From Telmatospirillum sp. (GTDB lineage Bacteria; Pseudomonadota; Alphaproteobacteria; CACIAM-22H2): a DNA stretch of 64,000 nt. The notes beneath the pieces were generated by a model. The model saw only the letters and a program-made list of their open reading frames with translations. It did not search any database and was not told where the DNA came from. The stretch covers positions 62,001-126,000 of the forward strand of contig JADCGL010000022.1 of assembly GCA_020248985.1 (NCBI GenBank). Direction: 5' to 3'. Each line of letters begins with the position of its first letter. The stretch's first letter is position 1. Below, in pieces: positions 1 through 10,836 of the stretch. A program made the translations under genes and the position numbers.

Positions 1-1187
1 AGAATGTCCACGAAGCTCATCGTCTCGGGCACGATACCCTGGCCCGCGAACGCGGCGTCGCCGTGCAGCAGCAGCGGCATCACCTGCGTGCGGTCGTTGT
101 CGCCGAGTTGCACGCTCTTGGCGCGCGCCTTGCCGAGCACCACGGGATTGACCGCCTCGAGATGCGACGGGTTGGCGGTCAGCGACAGATGCACCCTGTT
201 GCCGTCGAACTCGCGGTCGGACGAGGTGCCGAGATGGTATTTGACGTCGCCCGAGCCTTGCACGTCGTCGGGCTGTGAGGACACGCCCTGGAATTCCGAG
301 AAGATCGCCACGTACGGCTTGCCCATTACGTTGGCGAGCACGTTGAGGCGGCCGCGATGCGGCATGCCGACCACGATTTCGCGCACGCCCAACTGGCCGC
401 CGCGTTTGATGATCTGCTCAAGGGCCGGAACCATCGATTCTGCGCCGTCGAGACCGAAGCGCTTGGTGCCGACGAATTTCTTGTCGAGATAGCGCTCGAA
501 GCCTTCGGCCGCCGTCAGGCGCTCGAGGATCGCGCGCTTGCCGCGTTCGGTAAAATCGGTGTGGTTGCGCGGGCCCTCGATGCGCTGCTGGATCCAGCTT
601 TTCTGCTCGGGATCCGTGATGTGCATGAACTCGACGCCGATCGAGCCGCAATAGGTGGTCTTGAGTGCGGCAATGATCTCGCGCAGGCTTGCCGAATGCA
701 TGCCGAGCACGTTGTCGATGAAGATCTTGCGGTCCATGTCGGCTTCGGTGAAGCCGTAGCTCGCCGGATCGAGCTCGGGATGCTGCTCGCGGTTCGTGAG
801 CCCCAAGGGATCGAGATGGGCGGCAAGATGCCCGCGCACGCGATAGGCGCGCACCATCATGATGGCGCGGATCGAATCGAGCGTTGCGGCGCGCGCCTGT
901 TCGGCCGTAACCGAACCCGGCGCCGGCGCTGCGACAGCGGCAGGGGCGGCGGCCCCCTTGCCCTTGGGCGGCGCTGCGGGCGCTTCGGCGACGCCGATCA
1001 CGCGGGTTTTTTCGCGGCCCCATTTGGGCTGGTAAGTACCCACCCCGTCGGATTCCATCTCGCGCAGAATGCCGTGCCAGCTTGGATCCACGCTGGCCGG
1101 ATCGGCGCGATACTGGTCCAACAGTTCGGCCAGATAGACCGCGTTGGCGCCATTGAACATCGAATCGAGATCGGGATGCGTCGCCAT
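1..1187 (-). CDS. sucA: 2-oxoglutarate dehydrogenase E1 component, N-terminal 395 residues
   Basis: Thiamine-diphosphate-dependent E1 subunit of the 2-oxoglutarate dehydrogenase complex, which decarboxylates 2-oxoglutarate and passes a succinyl group to E2 in the cytoplasmic TCA cycle. The ATG at 1187 opens MATHPDLDSM, followed by the usual N-terminal helix of E1o (AVYLAELLDQYRADPASVDP), an Ala/Pro linker, and the conserved VRAYRVRGHL and GMPHRGRLNVL motifs. About 395 of the family's roughly 950-980 residues are present; the frame is open to the left edge, so the end is missing because of the window and not a mutation. It starts 40 nt after sucD and is probably cotranscribed with sucC and sucD. 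Identification is certain. Confidence 0.97.
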   Translation of the reverse strand, partial: MATHPDLDSMFNGANAVYLAELLDQYRADPASVDPSWHGILREMESDGVGTYQPKWGREKTRVIGVAEAPAAPPKGKGAAAPAAVAAPAPGSVTAEQARAATLDSIRAIMMVRAYRVRGHLAAHLDPLGLTNREQHPELDPASYGFTEADMDRKIFIDNVLGMHSASLREIIAALKTTYCGSIGVEFMHITDPEQKSWIQQRIEGPRNHTDFTERGKRAILERLTAAEGFERYLDKKFVGTKRFGLDGAESMVPALEQIIKRGGQLGVREIVVGMPHRGRLNVLANVMGKPYVAIFSEFQGVSSQPDDVQGSGDVKYHLGTSSDREFDGNRVHLSLTANPSHLEAVNPVVLGKARAKSVQLGDNDRTQVMPLLLHGDAAFAGQGIVPETMSFVDI

Positions 1188-1227
1188 TTTTATGCCTTTT
1201 GGGACGTGGTCGTTTCGCTCGCCGCCC

Positions 1228-2100
1228 TCAGCTCATCGCCTTGAGCATGGTCGAGCCCAGCGAAGCGGGCGAATCGGCGATGTGGAAGCCGGCCGATTTC
1301 ATCGCTTCGAACTTGTCGCCGGCCGTGCCCTTGCCGCCGGAGATGATCGCACCGGCATGGCCCATGCGACGGCCCGGCGGGGCGGTCACGCCCGCGATGA
1401 AGCCGACGATCGGCTTCTTGCAGCCGGTCGAGCGGTAGAATTCAGCCGCGTCCTCTTCGGCCGAGCCGCCGATTTCGCCGATCATGATGATGCCTTGCGT
1501 TTCGGGATCGGCCACGAACAGCTCGAGCGCGTCGATGAAGTTGGTGCCGTTGACCGGATCGCCGCCAATGCCGATGCAGGTCGTCTGGCCGAGCCCGGCG
1601 GCGGTGGTCTGCGCCACCGCCTCGTAGGTGAGCGTTCCCGATCGCGAGACGATGCCGATCTTGCCGCGCGTATGGATGTGGCCCGGCATGATGCCGATCT
1701 TGCATTCGCCCGGCGTGATGACGCCGGGGCAGTTCGGCCCGATGAGCCGCGTCTTGCTGCCCGACATCGCGCGCTTCACACGCACCATGTCGAGAACCGG
1801 AATGCCTTCGGTGATGCACACGACGAGGCGCAGCTTGGCATCGACCGCCTCGAGGATCGCGTCGGCCGCAAACGGCGGCGGCACGTAGATGACGGAAGCG
1901 TCGGCACCGGTCGCATGCACGGCTTCGTCGACCGTGTTGAAGACCGGCAGGTCGAGATGGCGGGACCCGCCTTTGCCCGGCGTGACGCCGCCAACCATCT
2001 TGGTACCGTAGGCGACGGCCTGTTCGGAATGGAACGTGCCCTGGGCGCCCGTGAAGCCCTGGCAGATGACTTTGGTGTTCTTGTCGACGAGAACGGCCAT
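1228..2100 (-). CDS. sucD: Succinyl-CoA ligase [ADP-forming] subunit alpha
   Basis: Alpha subunit of succinyl-CoA synthetase, which makes ATP and succinate from succinyl-CoA in the TCA cycle. The 290-residue protein has the N-terminal CoA-binding Rossmann domain ([16 protein letters not shown]) and the C-terminal ligase domain with the phosphorylated histidine in [13 protein letters not shown] (about His248). Length is normal for the family. The ATG lies one base after the sucC stop, and its ribosome-binding site GAAGGAGG lies inside the last codons of sucC, so translation is probably coupled. SucA follows 40 nt downstream. Confidence 0.98.
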   Translation of the reverse strand: MAVLVDKNTKVICQGFTGAQGTFHSEQAVAYGTKMVGGVTPGKGGSRHLDLPVFNTVDEAVHATGADASVIYVPPPFAADAILEAVDAKLRLVVCITEGIPVLDMVRVKRAMSGSKTRLIGPNCPGVITPGECKIGIMPGHIHTRGKIGIVSRSGTLTYEAVAQTTAAGLGQTTCIGIGGDPVNGTNFIDALELFVADPETQGIIMIGEIGGSAEEDAAEFYRSTGCKKPIVGFIAGVTAPPGRRMGHAGAIISGGKGTAGDKFEAMKSAGFHIADSPASLGSTMLKAMS

Positions 2101-2101
2101 G

Positions 2102-3298
2102 TTATGCGGCCTCCTTCACGGCCGTGACGATCTTTTGCGCGGCATCGGCGAGATTGTCGGCCGAGACGATCTTGAGGCCCGAATTTTTGAGGATCTTCTT
2201 GCCGAGATCGACGTTCGTCCCTTCGAGGCGCACCACCAGAGGCACGTTCAGCGCCACTTCGCGCGCGGCGGCCACGACACCTTCGGCGATCACGTCGCAG
2301 CGCATGATGCCGCCGAAAATATTGACAAGAATGCCTTCGACGTTGGGGTCGGACAGGATCAGCTTGAAAGCTTGCGTCACGCGCTCGCGCGTCGCCCCGC
2401 CGCCGACATCGAGAAAGTTAGCAGGCTCGCCGCCATAGAGCTTGATGATGTCCATGGTCGCCATGGCGAGGCCCGCACCGTTGACCATGCAGCCGATCGA
2501 GCCGTCGAGCTTCACGTAGTTGAGCTCGTGCTTGGAGGCTTCGAGCTCCATCGGATCTTCTTCGTCTTCGTCGCGCAGATCGGCCACGTCCTTGTGGCGG
2601 AACAGCGCGTTATCGTCGAAATTCATCTTGGCATCGAGGGCGAGCACTTCGCCCGCACCCGTCACGACCAGCGGATTAATCTCGACGATCGAGGCGTCGA
2701 GGCCGGTGAACGCTTCGTACATCGCGGTCAGGAACTTCACGCAAGCGCCGATCTGCTTGCCTTCGAGGCCCAAGGCAAAGGCGACCTTCCGCGCGTAGTA
2801 GGGCTGCAGGCCCTGCGTGGGGTCGATCGCGATTTTGACGATCTTCTCGGGCGTGTTGTGGGCGACGTCTTCGATGTCCATGCCGCCTTCGGTCGATGCC
2901 ATCACGGTGATACGCTGGCTGCCGCGATCGACCAGCATGCCGAGATAGAGTTCGCGCTTGATGTCGCAGCCTTCCTCGACATAGATGCGCTTGACCTCTT
3001 TGCCCTTGGGGCCGGTCTGCTTCGTGATCAGCGTCTTGCCGATCATGGCCGAGGCGTTTTTCTTGACCTCGTCGATCGACTTGACGACGCGCACGCCGCC
3101 TTTGCCGTTGGGATCGTCCTTGAAGCGGCCCGCCCCGCGCCCGCCCGCATGGATCTGCGATTTGACGACCCAGACCGGGCCGCCGAGTTCGCGGGCGACT
3201 TTTTCGGCTTCGTCGGGCGTGTAGGCAACCCCGCCCTTGGGAACCGCGACGCCGTAGCGCGCCAGCAGGGTCTTGGCTTGGTATTCGTGGATATTCAT
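2102..3298 (-). CDS. sucC: Succinyl-CoA ligase [ADP-forming] subunit beta
   Basis: Beta subunit of succinyl-CoA synthetase, carrying the ATP-grasp nucleotide-binding domain. The 398-residue protein opens [17 protein letters not shown], typical of SucC, with the ATP-grasp lysine region [14 protein letters not shown] and the C-terminal ligase motif [13 protein letters not shown]. Length is normal. It is the first gene of the sucC-sucD-sucA block and follows mdh on the same strand after 142 nt that hold two hairpins. The alphaproteobacterial order mdh-sucC-sucD-sucA supports the call. Confidence 0.98.
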   Translation of the reverse strand: MNIHEYQAKTLLARYGVAVPKGGVAYTPDEAEKVARELGGPVWVVKSQIHAGGRGAGRFKDDPNGKGGVRVVKSIDEVKKNASAMIGKTLITKQTGPKGKEVKRIYVEEGCDIKRELYLGMLVDRGSQRITVMASTEGGMDIEDVAHNTPEKIVKIAIDPTQGLQPYYARKVAFALGLEGKQIGACVKFLTAMYEAFTGLDASIVEINPLVVTGAGEVLALDAKMNFDDNALFRHKDVADLRDEDEEDPMELEASKHELNYVKLDGSIGCMVNGAGLAMATMDIIKLYGGEPANFLDVGGGATRERVTQAFKLILSDPNVEGILVNIFGGIMRCDVIAEGVVAAAREVALNVPLVVRLEGTNVDLGKKILKNSGLKIVSADNLADAAQKIVTAVKEAA

Positions 3299-3361
3299 TG
3301 TGCGATCCAGTCGGTTGGCGGTGGCCGAAGGCGGCTCGAGAGCGGGCGGCCTTGCAGTCGC

Positions 3362-3427
3362 AAAAAATCGCGGTAGGCCGCTAGGTTAGTCCGGGGCAGG
3401 GTCCGCTTGCAACGGTACCTGCCCCGG
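3362..3427 (-). terminator. Hairpins between mdh and sucC, terminator-like
   Basis: Reading the minus strand after the mdh stop, there is a perfect 10-bp stem CCGGGGCAGG/CCTGCCCCGG (3391-3427) with a 17-nt loop. A short GCGG/CCGC hairpin follows, then GA and six T residues (3362-3381). The second element looks like a weak intrinsic terminator. The first has no T run and may instead protect the mdh 3' end. Together they could separate mdh from sucCDA or give partial readthrough. Confidence 0.5.
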
Positions 3428-3440
3428 CCTAGCTCGCAAG

Positions 3441-5112
<1,672 letters not shown>

Positions 5113-5150
5113 ACCCGCGATATAGGGCGCGCTGTGCCGCCCGGCGAGCC

Positions 5151-6290
5151 TCAACCGCCCAGATGCGGGGCGGCGAGATAGTCCTGGCTCTGCATTTCGA
5201 AAAGGCGGCTCGCCGTGCGCTGGAATTCGAACGCGTGATCGCCTTTGGCGTGCAGCTCCTCGGGGGCGGCGTCGGCAGCCATGACGAGTTTGGCGCGGTG
5301 CTCGTAGAGCGCATCGATCAGATTGACGAAACGGCGCGCTTCGTTGCGCTTTTCGGGATCGAGCACGGGCACGCCGTCGAGCACTAGCGTGTGGAAATTG
5401 CGCGCGAGTGCCAGGTAATCGCCCGAGCCCAGCGCCTTCATGCACAGATCGGCGAACGACGCGAACACGACGCCGCCGCCGGCACGCGCCAATTCGAGAT
5501 CGCGCCCGCCGACATCGAGCGTCGCCGGCCCTACGATCGCCCCCTCGGTCAGGGTCGCAAAGGCCTTTTCGAGTTCGGCCGTCGCCGCTTCGCCGAGCGG
5601 GGCGTGGTAGACCGGCAGGCCGCGAATGCGGATGCGCCGATAGTCGATGCCGCCGTCGAGTGCGAGCACGTCGAGCTTTTGCTTGAGGAGCTCGATCGCC
5701 GGCAAAAACCGCTCGCGCTGCAGCCCGTTCAGATAGAGATCGTCGGGCTCGATGTTCGACGTCGCCACCACGACCACGCCCTTGGCGAACAAAGCCTCGA
5801 ACAGACGGCCGAGGATCATCGCGTCGGCGATGTTGGTGATCTGGAACTCGTCGAAACACAGCAGGAAGGCTTCTTCGGCGAAAGCCGCCGCCAAAGGCGG
5901 GATCGGATCGCCGTCGCCCTTTTTTGCCTCCGGCGTCTGGCGCCACGCATGGATGCGCGCATGCACTTCCAGCATGAAGGCATGGAAATGCACGCGGCGC
6001 TTTTTCTCGCTGGCGGCATGCGCGAAGAACAGATCCATCAGCATGGATTTGCCGCGCCCCACGCCGCCGAAGAAATAGAGGCCGGTGGGCGGGGCACCCC
6101 GCTGCTCGGCGCCGAATTTGCGTGCAAATCCGAGCGACGCGCGCCAGAAGCCGGGGCGCGGATCGGGCTTGTAGGCGAGCAACGCGCGCGACAGCGTTTC
6201 GAGTTTTTCGACCGCAAAGGCTTGCGCTGGGTCGGGCTTGATCTCGCCCGCCGCCAGTTTGGCGCGATAGGCTTCGAGCAGGGCGGTCAT
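5151..6290 (-). CDS. zapE: Cell division protein ZapE (AFG1-like ATPase)
   Basis: P-loop ATPase of the ZapE/AFG1 family. The E. coli member binds the FtsZ ring under stress, and mitochondrial AFG1 helps protein quality control. The 379-residue protein has Walker A GGVGRGKS (residues 75-82), Walker B FLLCFDEFQ (142-150), and the family motif ARNFHTLVLDGVPVL near the C-terminus. The ATG at 6290 forms an ATGA overlap with the sirtuin stop, which fixes the start although the frame extends upstream. In many alphaproteobacteria this gene lies close to mdh and sucCD, as here. Confidence 0.93.
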   Translation of the reverse strand: MTALLEAYRAKLAAGEIKPDPAQAFAVEKLETLSRALLAYKPDPRPGFWRASLGFARKFGAEQRGAPPTGLYFFGGVGRGKSMLMDLFFAHAASEKKRRVHFHAFMLEVHARIHAWRQTPEAKKGDGDPIPPLAAAFAEEAFLLCFDEFQITNIADAMILGRLFEALFAKGVVVVATSNIEPDDLYLNGLQRERFLPAIELLKQKLDVLALDGGIDYRRIRIRGLPVYHAPLGEAATAELEKAFATLTEGAIVGPATLDVGGRDLELARAGGGVVFASFADLCMKALGSGDYLALARNFHTLVLDGVPVLDPEKRNEARRFVNLIDALYEHRAKLVMAADAAPEELHAKGDHAFEFQRTASRLFEMQSQDYLAAPHLGG

Positions 6291-7003
6291 GCGGGCGGCA
6301 CCACGCCGAGCAACTCGGCCACGAATTGCGGCACGATCTGCGTCGCGGGGCCCAAGCGCCGCTCGGCAAAGGCGCTGCTCGTCGCCGACGGCTCGAGATT
6401 GAGCTCGACCGTGCGCGCCCCATGTGCCGCCGCGATTTCGACGAAGCCCGCCGCCGGATAGACATTGCCCGACGTGCCGATCGAAACGAACAGCGCGCAG
6501 TTCGCGAGCTTTTCTTCGATCTCTTCCATGTGGAACGGCACTTCGCCGAACCACACGATATGCGGGCGCAAGCCCCCCTTGGCGGCACAGGCCGGGCACA
6601 CCGAATTGACGCCGAGATCGCCATCCACCTCGGCCACGATGGCGCAGGCCATGCAGCGCGCTTTGCCGAGTTCGCCATGCATGTGGCGCACATTCTGCGA
6701 GCCCGCGCGCTCGTGCAGATCGTCGACATTCTGCGTCACCAGTAGCATCTCGCCCGTCCAGTTGGCCTCGAGGATGGCGAGCGCCATGTGCGCGTCATTG
6801 GGCTGCAGCGCCGGATCGCGCAACGCCTGGCGGCGCGCGTTGTAGAAGGCGTGCACCCGCGCTTCGTCGCGCACGAAGGCCTGCGGGGTCGCGACGTCTT
6901 CGATGCGCACGCTCGCCCAAATACCGTCGGGATCGCGGAAGGTCGCCAACCCCGATTCTTTGGATATACCCGCCCCGGTCAGCACCACGATCGAACCTTG
7001 CAT
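6287..7003 (-). CDS. cobB: NAD-dependent protein deacylase (class III sirtuin)
   Basis: Sir2-family enzyme, 238 residues, removing acyl groups from lysines with NAD. It has the NAD-binding GAGISKESGLATFRD at the N-terminus, QNVDDLHERAG, the catalytic HG pair (His109), and two zinc cysteine pairs (Cys117/120 and Cys136/139). Tyr54 and Arg57 (YNAR) match the YxxR pair of SIRT5-like sirtuins that favours succinyl or other acidic acyl groups. Desuccinylase activity is therefore likely, which would fit the nearby succinyl-CoA genes, though that link is inference. It overlaps zapE by 4 nt. Confidence 0.95.
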   Translation of the reverse strand: MQGSIVVLTGAGISKESGLATFRDPDGIWASVRIEDVATPQAFVRDEARVHAFYNARRQALRDPALQPNDAHMALAILEANWTGEMLLVTQNVDDLHERAGSQNVRHMHGELGKARCMACAIVAEVDGDLGVNSVCPACAAKGGLRPHIVWFGEVPFHMEEIEEKLANCALFVSIGTSGNVYPAAGFVEIAAAHGARTVELNLEPSATSSAFAERRLGPATQIVPQFVAELLGVVPPA

Positions 7004-7036
7004 GCAGATGCCACCCTATCCAAAAGGCGGCGCGGA

Positions 7037-7648
7037 TCAAGGCGCTTGGCGCCCCGCCGGATGGTTTGCCTTGATGTTGCGCTGCGCCAGACGCGCAGTT
7101 TCGGCGACGCGCTTGGCGCGGGTCTCCGACTTTTTGGCAGCCCCGATCCATTCCAGAATGGCGCGCCGCGAAGACGCGCTGAATGCCGCGAAATTCGCGG
7201 CGGCCGGTGCAGCGGCGGCCAATGAAGCTGCAAGATCGGCCGGCATTTCGAGCGCGTGGGCGGCATCGAGTTTTGACCAGCTGCCGTCTGCTTTGGCGCG
7301 CGCGATCGCGGCCAAGCCGGGCGGCGCCATGCGACCGGCCGCGATCAGCGCTTCGGCTTTTTTCTTGTTGATGGCGGACCAGCCGCTGCCCACGCGGCGC
7401 GGCGACAGCAGCAGCATCGTGCGCGCTTGGTCGAGCTTGCGCGGCAGGCTGTCGATCCAGCCGAAGCACAGCGCCTCGTCCACGATCTCCGGCCACGGCA
7501 AATTCGGCACCGAGCCGCCCTTCTTCCAGGTCACGAGCCAGATCGCGTCTTTGCGCGCGTGATTCTTCGCCAACCATCGTCGCAGCTCGGCGCGCGATTT
7601 GACCTCAACGCGCAAACGATCGTCTGGCTTGGATTCCTTGTTTTTCAT
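7037..7648 (-). CDS. YdeI/OmpD-associated family protein
   Basis: Small protein of the YdeI/OmpD-associated family (sometimes named bacteriocin-protection protein), 203 residues. Family marks are RAELRRWLAKNHARKDAIWL near the start, the EIVDEALCFGWIDS motif, and WSAINKKKAEALIAAGRM. The C-terminal SSRRAILEWIGAAKKSETRAKR is the usual lysine/arginine-rich YdeI tail. The biochemical role is not established. The ATG at 7648 overlaps the stop of the upstream phosphodiesterase gene (ATGA), so the two are probably translated together. Confidence 0.85.
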   Translation of the reverse strand: MKNKESKPDDRLRVEVKSRAELRRWLAKNHARKDAIWLVTWKKGGSVPNLPWPEIVDEALCFGWIDSLPRKLDQARTMLLLSPRRVGSGWSAINKKKAEALIAAGRMAPPGLAAIARAKADGSWSKLDAAHALEMPADLAASLAAAAPAAANFAAFSASSRRAILEWIGAAKKSETRAKRVAETARLAQRNIKANHPAGRQAP

Positions 7649-8184
7649 GCGCGCAACAGAAAGTCTGCTTCGCGCTCGTAGACGCGCGCAGCCCCGGCGC
7701 GCACGCTCGAATAGAGCGCAAAGCGTTCCACGCCGAACGGTCCCGCTTTGAACAGCGCGTGCGTTGCGAGCCATTCCTGCACTTTGGGCACCGACGGATC
7801 GGCAAGCTTGGCGAGCGTGACGTGGGGGACAAAACGCCGCCCGTCGGCGGCCAAGTCGATGCGGCGCAAGGCCGCTTCAATGCGCGCGCGCAAGGCAAGC
7901 AGCGCTTCGGACTTGCGCAACCCCGCCCACAGCACGCGCACGACCGGCCCGGTCGAAAAATGCCCGACGCCGGCAAGCTCAAGCTCGAACGGTTCGTGGC
8001 GCACCGATGCAAGCGCATAGGCGATGTCTTCGGCAACGTCGCCAGGCACATCGCCGATGAAGCGCAAGGTCAGATGCAGATTCTCCGGCGTCTCCCAAAA
8101 CGCCCCCGGCACCCCGCCGCACATGCCCTGCAGGCGCAGCACGATATCCTCGGGCAAAGCCAGGGCCGCAAACAGGCGGTACAT
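7645..8184 (-). CDS. thpR: RNA 2',3'-cyclic phosphodiesterase
   Basis: 2H phosphoesterase that opens 2',3'-cyclic phosphate ends of RNA and can ligate tRNA halves in vitro. The 179-residue protein begins MYRLFAALALPEDI, typical of ThpR/LigT, and carries both HxTx motifs: HLTLRFIG and HVTLAKL. The open frame extends 33 codons upstream into the end of the aldo/keto reductase gene. The ATG at 8184, one base after that gene's stop, gives the family N-terminus. It shares an ATGA with the downstream YdeI-like gene. Confidence 0.93.
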   Translation of the reverse strand: MYRLFAALALPEDIVLRLQGMCGGVPGAFWETPENLHLTLRFIGDVPGDVAEDIAYALASVRHEPFELELAGVGHFSTGPVVRVLWAGLRKSEALLALRARIEAALRRIDLAADGRRFVPHVTLAKLADPSVPKVQEWLATHALFKAGPFGVERFALYSSVRAGAARVYEREADFLLRA

Positions 8185-8185
8185 G

Positions 8186-9229
8186 TTAAGGGCAGGGGTT
8201 CGGGTTTTCGGCGTGCACGCGGTCGATTGCGTCCAGAACGTCGGCCGAGAGCCGCAATTCGGCGGAGGCGAGATTGTTGGCAAGCTGTGCGAGCGTCGTG
8301 GCGCCGAAAATGTTCGACGTCACGAAGGGCCGACCGGTCACAAACGCGAGCGCCATCTGCGCAGGATCGAGACCCGCCTCGCGCGCGATGCGAACATAGG
8401 CCGCCGCTGCCGGTTCGGCGCGCGGCGTGGAATAGCGTTTGAACCGGTCGAAGCGCGTAAGGCGCGCGCCCTCGGGCCGCGCCCCGCCGAGATATTTGCC
8501 GGCAAGCACGCCCATGGCGAGCGGGCTATAGGCGAGCAAGCCGACTTTCTCGCGCAACGCCACCTCCGCCAGCCCCACATCGAAGCTTCGATTGAGCAGG
8601 CTGTAGGGATTCTGGATCGCTTGCGGCCGCGGACCCGCACCGGTCGCTGCCAAGCCAAGCTGGCGCATCAGGCCCCACGGCGTTTCGTTCGATACGCCGA
8701 AATGGCGGATCTTTCCGGCCTTCACCAGATCAGCCAGCGTGGCGAGCGTTTCCTCGAACGGCGCGCCTTGCGGCTCGTCGGGCTTGTGGACGTAGTCGAT
8801 CTGGCCGAAGCGATTGGCGGGGCGGTCCGGCGAATGGGTCTGGTAGAGATCGATATAGTCGGTCTGCAGCCGTTTTAGCGACGCATCGATCGCCGTCAGG
8901 ATATTGGCGCGGTCGAGCCCCGCACCGCCGCGCACATGCGGCAGCGCATTGCCGCGCCCGGTGACCTTGGTCGCAACGACGAATTTGCCGCGCTGCGCTT
9001 TGTTTTTGGCAAGCCACGAGCCGAGACAGGCCTCCGTGCGCCCGAAGGTTTCGGCGCGCGGCGGAACCGGGTACATCTCTGCCGCGTCGAAAAAATTGAC
9101 GCCGGCCGCAACAGCCATGTCGAGCTGCGCATGCGCGTCGGCTTCGCTGTTCTGCTCGCCCCACGTCATCGTGCCCAAGCACAGGGCTGAGACCGACAGT
9201 TCGGTCATCCCAAGTCTGCGGTATTCCAT
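8186..9229 (-). CDS. tas: Tas-type NADP(H)-dependent aldo/keto reductase
   Basis: Aldo/keto reductase, 347 residues, recalled as very close to E. coli Tas: LCLGTMTWGEQNSEADAHAQ, FFDAAEMYPVPPRAET, LKRLQTDYIDLYQTH and the NADP-binding GKIRHFGVSNET. The catalytic Asp/Tyr/Lys/His set is present (DAAEMY, KVTG, YQTH). It is cytoplasmic; the physiological substrate is unknown for the family. MEYRRLGMTELSVS is the expected N-terminus, so the ATG at 9229 was chosen although the frame is open as far as 10333. It sits between the FIST gene (35 nt upstream) and thpR. Confidence 0.92.
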   Translation of the reverse strand: MEYRRLGMTELSVSALCLGTMTWGEQNSEADAHAQLDMAVAAGVNFFDAAEMYPVPPRAETFGRTEACLGSWLAKNKAQRGKFVVATKVTGRGNALPHVRGGAGLDRANILTAIDASLKRLQTDYIDLYQTHSPDRPANRFGQIDYVHKPDEPQGAPFEETLATLADLVKAGKIRHFGVSNETPWGLMRQLGLAATGAGPRPQAIQNPYSLLNRSFDVGLAEVALREKVGLLAYSPLAMGVLAGKYLGGARPEGARLTRFDRFKRYSTPRAEPAAAAYVRIAREAGLDPAQMALAFVTGRPFVTSNIFGATTLAQLANNLASAELRLSADVLDAIDRVHAENPNPCP

Positions 9230-9264
9230 CTTGTGCGTTGCCTTCCCGGCCGTTCGCGAGGCGC

Positions 9265-10407
9265 TTACGAAAACAGCGCGAGAACGCCGGTATAGCCGTA
9301 AAGCCGCGCGTTCGAAATCTCGCCGTTGCAGAAAAATCCCGCGACGGGCAAGGCGCCGAACGTCTCGCGCAGCAGACCGCGCTCGTAACCGTCCGTGCCG
9401 AACAGCCGCGGCCCGCGCGCAATGCAGCTGAAATAAAGCCCGCCGGTGGCGCGCGGCGCGCGGCGCTTGAGGCCCTCGCACATGCGCGCCATGTCGTCGA
9501 CGGCCGCCGCGCGGTCGCGGCGTGCGAAGAACAGCCGATCGCCGGGCTCGACCAAAGCCGCCACCCCGATCAGCCCCTCGGACGGATCGATGCCGGTGAA
9601 ATCGCGCACCAGATAGTCGCCCATGTCCGAGCCCGGAATCGGCAGCGCAATCTGCATTTCGGCGGCATAGCCGCGCAGCTGGGCGGCACTCTCGATATCG
9701 AGATCGCGCTTGAACACGTCGAGGGCCCGCTCGCCGTCGAGTCCGATCACGACATTGCCGTCGGCCGCCGTAATGCGATGCACGGGTCCTGACGGCATGC
9801 AGCCTTGCGTAATGCCGGTTGCGACCGCAACCGAGCCGGCGAACAACACGCCCGACACGCCGCTCGCGACCGCGCGCCCGGCGATCTGCGAGGTTTCCTC
9901 GACCGCCGCCGTAAGCCCGCCCACCAGAAACGCGTCGCTTGCATCGGCGATGCCGGCGATGAGATCGGCAGGGTCGGGGCCGCGCGGATCTGCATGCACG
10001 ATACCGAAGCCGGGTCGGTGGGCCGCGATCCAGCCGGCATGCGCGCCCAACGGCGACAGATCGTCGGTCAGATGCGGAAGAACGCGATAGGCGTCGCTCG
10101 GCAAATCGATCGCCAGGGCCGTCAACGCAGCGGAATTGAAATATTCGCGATGGCCGACAATGCCGTGGCCGACAGCGCCCACCCAATCGGGAATGCCCGA
10201 CACGCGCCGTACGACGGCAAGCGCTTCCTCGAGTTTGCCGGCCATCGATTCGGTGGCGTAGAGAATGCCGAGGCGCGCACCCGGCAGATCGCGCGACAAC
10301 GCCTCGCCGACGCTGACCGCCATGCGGCCCCACGCGGCGGCCGAAGCGCCGTGGGCTTCGGCCGAGGCGATGCGCGGCGATGCAGTTCTTGGGTGCGGCG
10401 TGCTCAT
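9265..10407 (-). CDS. FIST domain-containing signal transduction protein
   Basis: A 380-residue protein made of FIST_N (about 45-240) and FIST_C (about 240-375). Supporting segments are LGILYATESMAGKLEEA, DAFLVGGLTAAVEETSQ, SGVLFAGSVAVATGITQGC, and the C-terminal GGLYFSCIARGPRLFG and PVAGFFCNGEIS. FIST proteins are predicted cytoplasmic small-ligand sensors, often linked to signalling pathways. Here there is no fused output domain and no kinase next door, so the partner is unknown. It is divergent from the DUF2306 gene with 50 nt between the starts. Confidence 0.88.
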   Translation of the reverse strand: MSTPHPRTASPRIASAEAHGASAAAWGRMAVSVGEALSRDLPGARLGILYATESMAGKLEEALAVVRRVSGIPDWVGAVGHGIVGHREYFNSAALTALAIDLPSDAYRVLPHLTDDLSPLGAHAGWIAAHRPGFGIVHADPRGPDPADLIAGIADASDAFLVGGLTAAVEETSQIAGRAVASGVSGVLFAGSVAVATGITQGCMPSGPVHRITAADGNVVIGLDGERALDVFKRDLDIESAAQLRGYAAEMQIALPIPGSDMGDYLVRDFTGIDPSEGLIGVAALVEPGDRLFFARRDRAAAVDDMARMCEGLKRRAPRATGGLYFSCIARGPRLFGTDGYERGLLRETFGALPVAGFFCNGEISNARLYGYTGVLALFS

Positions 10408-10457
10408 AACCGACCTATCCTGACCCGATTCGAGGCCGCCTGCGAAGCAGAATCGCG

Positions 10458-10829
10458 ATGGACCGTCTGACGCCGCTGATCGCCTTCCATATTTCGTCAG
10501 CTTTGCTGGCTTTGGGCCTGGGGGCGGCGATGTTCGCGCGGCCCAAGGGTACGCCGAGCCACCGATTGATCGGACGCATTTGGGTTGCGAGCATGGCCGC
10601 GACCGCGTTCGGCTCGTTCTGGATCCAAAGCAGCGGCCACTTCAGCTGGATCCATCTTCTGTCGGCCTGGACGTTGTTCGGGCTTGTGATGGCTGTGCGC
10701 AACGCGCGGCGCGGCAATATCCCGGCCCATCGCGGCTGGATGATCGGCCTTTACGTGGGCCTTGCGATCGCGGGCGCCTTTACGCTGCTGCCAAGCCGCC
10801 TGTTGGGCAGCTTGGTTTTCGGCATCTGA
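10458..10829 (+). CDS. DUF2306-like membrane protein
   Basis: A 123-residue integral membrane protein with four predicted helices: about 7-27, 41-60, 66-82 and 95-115. The PSHRLIGRIWV loop between helices 1 and 2 and the GNIPAHRGWMIGLYVGL segment before the last helix match the DUF2306 family. No function is known. Its histidines, in HISSAL, PSHRL, HFSWIH and PAHRGW, lie near membrane faces, so haem or metal binding is possible but unproven. It converges with the TesA-like gene 7 nt downstream. Confidence 0.75.
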   Translation: MDRLTPLIAFHISSALLALGLGAAMFARPKGTPSHRLIGRIWVASMAATAFGSFWIQSSGHFSWIHLLSAWTLFGLVMAVRNARRGNIPAHRGWMIGLYVGLAIAGAFTLLPSRLLGSLVFGI

Positions 10830-10836
10830 CGCCAGA

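Noticed and set aside
1144-3376. Long plus-strand open frames opposite sucD and sucC
   Set aside because: They are antisense to conserved TCA-cycle genes with full motifs and show no domain or ribosome-binding site.
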